5,952 nt of DNA from CAYNQN01 sp964530525 (GTDB lineage: Bacteria; Actinomycetota; Acidimicrobiia; Acidimicrobiales; Acidimicrobilacustridaceae): positions 1 to 5,952 of the forward strand of contig CAZHBH010000095.1 in NCBI GenBank assembly GCA_964530525.1. The letters are read 5' to 3'. The number at the start of each line of letters is the position of its first letter. Position 1 is the stretch's first letter. Below are positions 1-4,521 of the stretch, piece by piece. The notes beneath the pieces were generated by a model, which saw nothing but the letters and a program-made list of their open reading frames with translations, ran no database searches and was not told the DNA's origin. Made by a program: the position numbers and the translations under genes.

Positions 1-359
1 GGCTTCGTGACGTCCTTGATGGTGAGGTCTCCGGTGACCTTGTAGTTCTCGTCGTCGACCTTCTCCACCTCGGTGGTCACGAACTTGATCTCCGGATACT
101 TCTCCATGTCGAAGAAGTCGTTGCTGCGCAGGTGCGCGTCACGGTCGGGGTTCCCGGTGTCGATGCTGTCGGTCTTGATGGTCAGCTCCACCCGCGACTT
201 CGAGGGGTCCTCCTGGTCGAGGTGTCCGCCACCTTCGAGCTCGTGGAAGGAGCCACGCACCTTCGTGACCATGGCGTGGCGGGCTACGAAGCCCAGCCGG
301 GTGTGGGCGGGGTCGAGTGTGTACTCGCCGGTCAGTGAGGTCGTGCTGGTGTCGCTCAT
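1..359 (-). CDS. YceI family protein, partial (C-terminus beyond left edge)
   Basis: The first 119 residues are visible, starting MSDTSTTSLTGEYTLDPAHT. The stretch reading YTLDPAHTRLGFVARHAMVTK (residues 13-33) is the typical opening strand region of YceI proteins. It is followed by the conserved 'SIDTGNPDRDAHLRSNDFFD' segment (65-84), then 'KYPEIKF' and 'GDLTIKDVTK'. YceI proteins fold as a lipocalin-like beta-barrel that holds an isoprenoid-type lipid. There is no signal peptide, so this copy looks cytoplasmic, as is common in actinobacteria. The family is usually about 170-190 aa, so roughly a third is missing at the left edge. The ATG at 359 is preferred because AGGAGA lies 6 nt upstream. 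An in-frame ATG at 374 would have this Shine-Dalgarno inside its own coding sequence. The gene is divergent from the K+ channel gene. Family assignment is firm; the physiological role is not known from the sequence. Confidence 0.93.
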   Translation of the reverse strand, partial: MSDTSTTSLTGEYTLDPAHTRLGFVARHAMVTKVRGSFHELEGGGHLDQEDPSKSRVELTIKTDSIDTGNPDRDAHLRSNDFFDMEKYPEIKFVTTEVEKVDDENYKVTGDLTIKDVTK

Positions 360-365
360 CGGGGC

Positions 366-371
366 TCTCCT
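366..371 (-). promoter_or_regulatory. Ribosome binding site of the YceI gene
   Basis: AGGAGA on the minus strand, 6 nt before the ATG at 359. It decides the start against the in-frame ATG at 374. Confidence 0.7.
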
Positions 372-389
372 CATGGGGGTTGGATTGCT

Positions 390-417
390 CACCTACCCGC
401 AACGGGAACACCACCAA
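390..417 (-). promoter_or_regulatory. Possible promoter of the YceI gene
   Basis: On the minus strand TTGGTG (412-417) and TAGGTG (390-395) are separated by 16 nt. They would place the transcript start near 383, about 24 nt before the ATG. The -10 match is poor, so this is only a candidate. Confidence 0.25.
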
Positions 418-424
418 CAACATT

Positions 425-461
425 CCCTCGGCTGCCCTCTACCGGTAGAGGAGCCCGAGGG
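425..461. promoter_or_regulatory. Nested inverted repeat with perfect 16-bp palindrome, candidate operator
   Basis: CCTCTACCGGTAGAGG at 436-451 is a perfect 16-bp palindrome. It is flanked by a second pair of arms, CCCTCGG (425-431) and CCGAGGG (455-461), separated from it by 4 and 3 unpaired bases. The element sits between the divergent YceI and channel genes, 77 nt from the YceI start and 55 nt from the channel start. A dyad operator bound by a dimeric regulator fits the position. A hairpin in the channel mRNA leader is the alternative. No run of T follows on either strand, which argues against a terminator. Confidence 0.5.
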
Positions 462-506
462 ACCTCCATCGGACCACCCTCTCGCCCGTGCTGGCAGAGT
501 ATCCGG

Positions 507-2195
507 ATGAAGTCGCTGGCTCTCGTGCTCTCCTACCTGAGCGCGCCCCTCCGGCAGCGCAACACACGGGTGCTCGCGTGGCTGGTCGCACTGCTCGTGG
601 TGATGATCGTCGCCTTCACCGTGGTGTTCCACCTGCTGATGACGGCCGAGGGTCGCGACCACAGCTGGTTCACCGGCTTCTACTGGACCCTCACGGTGAT
701 GTCGACGCTCGGGTTCGGCGACATCACCTTCACCTCCGATGCCGGCCGGGTGTTCACCGTGGTCGTGCTCGCGAGCGGGGCCCTCTTCTTCCTGGTGCTC
801 CTGCCCTTCACCTTCATCCAGTTCGTCTTCATGCCGTGGATGGCGCACCGGGAGGCGTCACGGGCACCACGGAAGCTCCCGGAGGGCTCGGCCGGCCACA
901 TCCTGCTGACCAACCTCAGCGAGATCGAGGTGAGCCTCATCCGCCACGCCGACGGCGCCCGGGTGCCCTACGTGCTGGTGGTCGCAGACCTCACCGAAGC
1001 GCTCAGGCTCCACGACCAGGGCTACAAGGTGATGGTTGGCGACCTCGACGACCCCGCCACCTACCGTGCCGCTCGCGTGGAGGGCGCCGCGCTCGTCGCC
1101 ACGACCCGTTCGGACACGGAGAACACGAACATCGTGTTCACCATCCGGGAGATGGACGCACACGTGCCCATCTCGGCCACCGCGTCGTCGTCTGCGTCGG
1201 TCGACATCCTCGACCTCGCGGGCTGCGACCACGTCATGCGCCTGGGTCAGATGCTGGGCGACGCTATGGCCCTGCGCATCCTGGGCGCAGACGCCCGGAC
1301 CCACGTGATCGGCGGGTTCGACGACCTCCTGATCGCCGAGGCGAGCCCGGCTCGCACTCCAATCGAGGGCATGACCCTGCGAGAGGCCGGGTTGCGAGAC
1401 CGCTTCGGCATCACGGTGGTCGGCGTGTGGCAGCGGGGTGCCTTCGAGCTCGCCGGACCCGAAACCCGTCTCGGCGCCAAGACCACCTTGATCCTGGCTG
1501 GATCGAAGGAGCAGATGCGCTCCTACGACGACGCTTTCGCCATGGAGCGCGCGATCGACGCCCCGGTGGTCATCATCGGCGGAGGGCGGGTCGGTAGGGC
1601 CGCCGGCGAGATGCTGGGGCGAGAGGGCATCGACTACCGGATCATCGAGCAGAAGCCCGAGCGAGTTCGGGATCCCGAGCGCTACGTGCTCGGCGACGCG
1701 GCCGAGCTGGAGGTGTTGAAGGAGGCCGGGCTGGAGGAGGCAGCCGCCGTGCTGGTGACCACGCACGCCGACGACGTGAACGTCTACCTCACGCTGTACT
1801 GCAGGCGCCTGGAGCCCGACATCCAGATCATCAGCCGCGCCAACCTCGACCGCAACGTCTCCACGCTCCACAGGGCCGGAGCCGACGCCGTGCTCTCCTA
1901 CGCATCGCTGGGGGCCAGTGCGATCTGGAACACGCTCGGCCGCAGCGACACCCTCGTGGTGGCGGAGGGGCTGAGGGTGTTCCGGGTACCGGTCCCTGGA
2001 TCGATGGCGGGTCGCTCCCTGGCCCAGAGCGACATCCGCCGGCGGACGGGTTGCAACGTCGTGGCGCTCGACGTGGGCGATGTGACCATCACGAACCTCG
2101 ACGCCTCCACACCCCTTCCGGCCGACGCAGAGCTGGTGATCATCGGCGACGCCGAGGCCGAGCAGCGCTTCTTCGCCGAGCTCGCGAACCGCTGA
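507..2195 (+). CDS. Two-TM potassium channel with tandem RCK (TrkA-N/TrkA-C) domains
   Basis: A complete 562-aa membrane channel expected to pass K+ across the cytoplasmic membrane under control of cytoplasmic ligand-binding RCK domains. Residues 22-45 form TM1, 54-66 the pore helix, 67-72 the selectivity filter TLGFGD (compare the consensus TVGYGD), and 82-112 TM2. The first RCK N-lobe (about 130-245) keeps the GDLDDPATYRAA segment, but its first loop reads ILLTNLSEIE instead of GxGxxG. A C-lobe follows at about 262-335. The second N-lobe (about 353-470) has an intact Rossmann loop, VVIIGGGRVG (354-363), an acidic residue at the end of strand 2 (E381) and VLGDAAELEVLKEAGLEEA. A second C-lobe spans about 482-550. 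The order pore-RCK-RCK in one chain matches GsuK-like channels, so four chains would form the gating ring. The ATG at 507 has no clear Shine-Dalgarno but leaves a sensible cytoplasmic N-terminus before TM1. It could be listed as a TrkA-type protein, but the pore makes it a channel. Ligand unknown. Confidence 0.93.
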   Translation: MKSLALVLSYLSAPLRQRNTRVLAWLVALLVVMIVAFTVVFHLLMTAEGRDHSWFTGFYWTLTVMSTLGFGDITFTSDAGRVFTVVVLASGALFFLVLLPFTFIQFVFMPWMAHREASRAPRKLPEGSAGHILLTNLSEIEVSLIRHADGARVPYVLVVADLTEALRLHDQGYKVMVGDLDDPATYRAARVEGAALVATTRSDTENTNIVFTIREMDAHVPISATASSSASVDILDLAGCDHVMRLGQMLGDAMALRILGADARTHVIGGFDDLLIAEASPARTPIEGMTLREAGLRDRFGITVVGVWQRGAFELAGPETRLGAKTTLILAGSKEQMRSYDDAFAMERAIDAPVVIIGGGRVGRAAGEMLGREGIDYRIIEQKPERVRDPERYVLGDAAELEVLKEAGLEEAAAVLVTTHADDVNVYLTLYCRRLEPDIQIISRANLDRNVSTLHRAGADAVLSYASLGASAIWNTLGRSDTLVVAEGLRVFRVPVPGSMAGRSLAQSDIRRRTGCNVVALDVGDVTITNLDASTPLPADAELVIIGDAEAEQRFFAELANR

Positions 2196-2222
2196 TCGGA
2201 CAGCGACGGAGTCCTTCGATCA
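2193..2222 (+). terminator. Weak hairpin at the end of the channel gene
   Basis: TGATCGGAC (2193-2201, starting in the stop codon) can pair with GTC (2211-2213) plus CGATCA (2217-2222), with a 3-nt bulge (CTT, 2214-2216) and a 9-nt loop. A TTTCTCTC stretch follows about 13 nt later. This is a possible terminator between two convergent genes, but the stem is imperfect and the T-rich stretch is not adjacent. Confidence 0.25.
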
Positions 2223-2270
2223 ACTGATCCGGCGGTTTCTCTCCCCTGCCGGGCGCGCGGGTGTTGTTCG

Positions 2271-2606
2271 CTAGCCGACGAGCTTGGCCACGCCGACGGC
2301 AACACCCATCCCGATCGGCAATGCGGCGAGGATCGCCTTGTACATCTCGCCCCTGAGCCCTCCGATCTCGGCCCGGACGAAGTCCTTGGTAGCGAACTTG
2401 TCCTCCATCTCGGCCATCAGCTCGGTCTTGGACTCTGCCAGCTCTGCGTGGAGGAAGTCCTTGGTAGCGAACTTGTCCTCCATCTCGGCCATCAGCTCGG
2501 TCTTGCAGTCCGCGAGCTCCGCCCGGAGGAAGTCCTGCGTGACGAGGTGATCGCCTTCCGATGGCAACGCCCCAACGAGGTTCTCGGCGTCCTCCCGAGG
2601 GATCAC
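2271..2606 (-). CDS. Small repeat coiled-coil protein with C-terminal membrane anchor
   Basis: A 111-aa protein from GTG at 2606. A short helical head (IPREDAENLVGAL) leads into two near-identical 25-residue repeats (residues 25-49 and 50-74, each beginning DFL and ending DKFATK). A third, decayed unit, DFVRAEIGGLRGEM, follows, then a hydrophobic tail (89-111, ILAALPIGMGVAVGVAKLVG). Heptad-like A/L/M spacing with many E and K residues indicates a coiled coil, and the tail looks like a single membrane anchor. This layout resembles bacterial Bdr/DUF1640-type coiled-coil proteins, whose function is poorly known. The frame is open to a GTG at 2747. However, the 47 extra codons are Pro/Gly-rich with only about 60% G/C at third positions, against clearly higher after 2606, and AAGGGGG lies 9 nt upstream of 2606. 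The gene converges on the channel gene, with 75 nt between stop codons. A functional link to the channel is not shown. Confidence 0.7.
   Translation of the reverse strand: MIPREDAENLVGALPSEGDHLVTQDFLRAELADCKTELMAEMEDKFATKDFLHAELAESKTELMAEMEDKFATKDFVRAEIGGLRGEMYKAILAALPIGMGVAVGVAKLVG
2379..2545. repeat. 75-bp in-frame tandem repeat, two units plus a partial third
   Basis: Units begin at GAAGTCC at 2379, 2454 and 2529, exactly 75 nt apart. Bases 2379-2430 and 2454-2505 are identical over 52 nt and the remaining 23 nt diverge. The third unit matches only at its start. The repeat encodes the 25-residue coiled-coil unit. Near identity at silent positions points to a recent duplication or ongoing conversion. 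Confidence 0.9.
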
Positions 2607-2615
2607 CTTCTCGAG

Positions 2616-2622
2616 CCCCCTT
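2616..2622 (-). promoter_or_regulatory. Ribosome binding site supporting the GTG start at 2606
   Basis: AAGGGGG on the minus strand, 9 nt before the GTG at 2606. No comparable motif precedes the alternative GTG at 2747. Confidence 0.45.
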
Positions 2623-2762
2623 CGGAGCGACAGTTGCCTCGGTTCATCGAGGGCCTCAAGTCCGCCTCCCCATGTTGCTGTCTCTTCTGGGACTGCTGTC
2701 CAGGGAAGCGGAGAACCCAGAGCGGGCCCGCAGGTCCCCCCAGGCACTCGAACAGTGCGCTC

Positions 2763-2791
2763 ACCATACCGGCGATCTACGTCAGCGTCAA
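2763..2791 (-). promoter_or_regulatory. Sigma70-type promoter for the coiled-coil gene
   Basis: On the minus strand TTGACG (2786-2791) and TATGGT (2763-2768) are separated by exactly 17 nt, close to the vegetative sigma consensus. Transcription would start near 2756. This gives about 150 nt of leader if translation starts at 2606, or about 9 nt if it starts at 2747. The surrounding 2748-2879 stretch holds no gene that I can support. Confidence 0.55.
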
Positions 2792-2879
2792 TATTCTCAT
2801 GGAGCCTGGTAGTGCTCCTTCTACTTCAAGATGGAAGGGAGTAGAAAGCTCCAGGAAGGTGGGGCCGTCCACAAAGCGA

Positions 2880-2907
2880 GGAGGCCGGGGCGTGAGCCCC
2901 GGCCTCC
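2880..2907 (-). terminator. Strong GC hairpin after the 497-aa SLH protein gene
   Basis: A perfect 12-bp stem, GGAGGCCGGGGC (2880-2891) with GCCCCGGCCTCC (2896-2907), closes a 4-base loop. It begins 38 nt beyond the stop codon at 2946. On the minus strand it is followed by TCGCTTTGT, only a weak T tract, as is common for high-GC terminators. The stem is symmetric, but no plus-strand gene ends here, so the minus strand is the likely user. Confidence 0.75.
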
Positions 2908-2945
2908 TTCGTTCGAGCCGTGGTGGCCCTATTTCGTGTCTGCGA

Positions 2946-4439
2946 CTACAGCTCCACGTCCACCACCAGGGTGTAGCGGTAGAGGAAGGCGCTCATGGCC
3001 TGGCGGGTGAGGGCCAGGTTGGGCTCGTAGCGGGCTCCGTCGTCGAAGCCCACCGAGATGCCCGTCTCGGCCATCCAGGCGATCTCGGCGCAGAACGGGT
3101 TGGAGGTGGGCACGTCTGGGAATGGCGGGCTTGTGCACGCTGGCGGGGTCTCGCCCGGGTTGGCCGAGCGGTAGAGGAAGGCGCTCATGGCCTGGCGGGT
3201 GAGTCCGTCGTCTGGCTTGTAGAGGTTGCCCTCGTAGCCCTCCGAGATCCCGGTGGCCTTCATCCAGGCGATCTCACCGCAGAAGGGGTGATCTGCCGGG
3301 ACGTCGTTGAAGGGAGCCTCCGAGCAGGTGGGGTCCTCTCCGTTGGGGTTGCCGTTGATGCGGTAGATGAACGCTGACATGGCCTGGCGGGTGAGGGTGA
3401 GACCCGGCTGGTAGATCGGGCCTGGCTCGTATCCCGTGGACAGCCCGGTGAGGCTCATCCAGTTGATCTCGGCGTAGAAGGGGTGATCGGCGGGGACGTC
3501 GGAGAAGATCGGGACGTCCGCCGAGCCCTCGACGGTGGTGGTCGGCAAGGCGACGTTGACGAAGTTGCAGTCGAGCACAACGTCGATGGCAGCGGGCACC
3601 GTTCCCACGTGGGGGACGAACACCGTCATCTGGCCCGGTGCCATGGTGTATTCGACCTCGCCCTCGGTCGTGGCGGTGAGCGAGCCTGCCGTGGTGAACA
3701 CGATCGGGGCGTAGGGATCGGCGATGTAGCCCTCGTCTGGGTAGCGCGTCGGGAACGACCACTCCCCTGTTGCGGCGCCGCTGGCTTCGATGGCCATGTC
3801 GATGTCGAGAACCGACAGGTAGTCCTGCGCTCCGAACTCGGCTGCGATCTCCACGAGGTAGTCCGGGATGGTGATGCTCCAGCTGAAGCTCACCGGCACG
3901 GCCGGGCCCACGGGGATCTCGTCCATGACGTGGCCCTCGATCGGGGTCTCGATGACCACGACGCCCCCAGAGGCCTGCAGCGGGGGAAGGATCGCCAAGA
4001 TGCCCTTGACCACGTCGTTGGCACCCTCGCACTCCATGACCGGCAGCTCCCCTGGGACAACCGTGTGATCCACGCTTTGCGATGTGGAGTCGCTCCAGGT
4101 CTCGGGGTCGTTGGTGAAGAACGCCGCGTTGTAGTCGGCGGTGCCCGTTGCGAAGTTCTCGAGCGTGACGCTCGCAACTCCATCCACGACGGGGATGTAG
4201 CCGGTCATGGGTCGATCGCCTTGGCTGAACAGCACCGTGCCCGACACGTCAGATGGCGTGATGGTGGCCGTGAAGGTCACCGACTCGCCGATGGTGGTGG
4301 GATCCGACGGCCCGATGGCAAGCGTCGTGGTGGTCGTGGTCTGCGCACTCGCCGGGCTCGCGAAGCCCACGAGGGCTGCCAGCACCGCTATCACCATCAG
4401 CATCGCTGCGGCTGATCTTGTTGGGGTTGGTCTCGGCAC
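2946..4439 (-). CDS. Secreted surface protein: Ig-like domain, unknown domain, three SLH units
   Basis: A 497-aa exported protein. Residues 1-32 form a signal peptide (hydrophobic LMVIAVLAALVGF, then ASPASA before Q33). A short Thr run, QTTTTTT, leads into one bacterial Ig-like domain (about 39-128; ESVTFTATITPSDVSGTVLF). Residues about 133-305 form a domain I do not recognise, with a cysteine near each end (C137, C291). Three SLH-type units follow at about 311-362, 376-424 and 439-488, each with F-x-DVP, an E-I-x-WM helix, G-I/L-S-x-G and TRQAMSAF(L/I)YR. SLH triplets normally anchor proteins to cell-wall polymers, so this is probably a cell-envelope protein, not an enzyme. GTG at 4439 is chosen because AAAGGCGG lies 7 nt upstream. 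ATG at 4457 is in frame but has no Shine-Dalgarno. The frame also stays open to 4571, but that would overlap the upstream gene. Tandem paralogue of the gene at 4522-5952. Confidence 0.85.
   Translation of the reverse strand: MPRPTPTRSAAAMLMVIAVLAALVGFASPASAQTTTTTTLAIGPSDPTTIGESVTFTATITPSDVSGTVLFSQGDRPMTGYIPVVDGVASVTLENFATGTADYNAAFFTNDPETWSDSTSQSVDHTVVPGELPVMECEGANDVVKGILAILPPLQASGGVVVIETPIEGHVMDEIPVGPAVPVSFSWSITIPDYLVEIAAEFGAQDYLSVLDIDMAIEASGAATGEWSFPTRYPDEGYIADPYAPIVFTTAGSLTATTEGEVEYTMAPGQMTVFVPHVGTVPAAIDVVLDCNFVNVALPTTTVEGSADVPIFSDVPADHPFYAEINWMSLTGLSTGYEPGPIYQPGLTLTRQAMSAFIYRINGNPNGEDPTCSEAPFNDVPADHPFCGEIAWMKATGISEGYEGNLYKPDDGLTRQAMSAFLYRSANPGETPPACTSPPFPDVPTSNPFCAEIAWMAETGISVGFDDGARYEPNLALTRQAMSAFLYRYTLVVDVEL
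2975..3203. repeat. 37-bp identical direct repeats encoding the SLH end motif
   Basis: Bases 2975-3011 and 3167-3203 are identical over 37 nt and encode the LTRQAMSAFLYR end of SLH units 3 and 2. Bases 4747-4778 in the upstream paralogue share 32 nt of the same sequence. These are coding repeats, not an independent element. Confidence 0.85.
2976..3509 (-). other. SLH-type triplet of the 497-aa protein
   Basis: Three units, approximately at 3354-3509, 3168-3314 and 2976-3125. Units 2 and 3 open with a cysteine pair 15 residues apart (CSEAPFNDVPADHPFC; CTSPPFPDVPTSNPFC). Unit 1 has neither cysteine and carries Tyr at the second position (HPFYAEINWM). The motif that is TRAE in classical SLH domains reads TRQA in all three. 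Confidence 0.85.
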
Positions 4440-4446
4440 GTCGGCA

Positions 4447-4454
4447 CCGCCTTT
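4447..4454 (-). promoter_or_regulatory. Ribosome binding site selecting the GTG start at 4439
   Basis: AAAGGCGG on the minus strand, 7 nt before the GTG. It overlaps the start of the alternative reading from ATG 4457, which has only ATTCGCTTC in front of it. Confidence 0.55.
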
Positions 4455-4478
4455 CATGAAGCGAATCGGAAGAACCCC

Positions 4479-4509
4479 GAGGGGGCCCCGGCTGCGCCGG
4501 GGCCCCCTC
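4479..4509 (-). terminator. Strong GC hairpin between the two SLH paralogues
   Basis: A perfect 14-bp stem, GAGGGGGCCCCGGC (4479-4492) with GCCGGGGCCCCCTC (4496-4509), closes a 3-nt loop. It begins 12 nt after the stop codon of the upstream gene. GGGGTTCTTCC follows on the minus strand, a weak T tract. It probably ends or attenuates the upstream transcript. I see no convincing promoter between it and the start at 4439, so the downstream gene may depend on read-through. Confidence 0.7.
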
Positions 4510-4521
4510 AGCTGGGTTGCT

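Noticed and set aside
73..510. Plus-strand open frame opposite the YceI gene
   Set aside because: The minus strand encodes a clear YceI N-terminus with a Shine-Dalgarno; this frame spans the divergent intergenic region.
488..1597. Long plus-strand open frame overlapping the channel gene in another frame
   Set aside because: Its product is Arg/Pro/His-rich low-complexity sequence typical of a shifted frame in high-GC DNA, while the overlapping frame has clear TM and RCK domains.
858..1871. Long minus-strand open frame opposite the channel gene
   Set aside because: Antisense shadow of a high-GC gene, with no recognisable domain or ribosome binding site.
2229..2255. CCGGC...GCCGG inverted repeat as a terminator for the coiled-coil gene
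   Set aside because: Only 5 bp of stem with a long loop in GC-rich DNA, not above chance.
2802..2850. Short inverted repeats (GGAGC/GCTCC, TTCTAC/GTAGAA) suggesting a small structured RNA
   Set aside because: Stems of 5-6 bp with mismatched interiors and no conserved RNA motif; not supportable from one sequence.
2448..3377. 309-aa plus-strand open frame crossing the intergenic region
   Set aside because: It runs through the 75-bp repeat, the promoter, the terminator hairpin and the SLH repeats in antisense, and shows no coherent domain.
3483..4415. 310-aa plus-strand open frame
   Set aside because: Antisense to the 497-aa SLH protein, whose signal peptide and domains are unambiguous; the composition is G/D/H/R-rich as in shadows.
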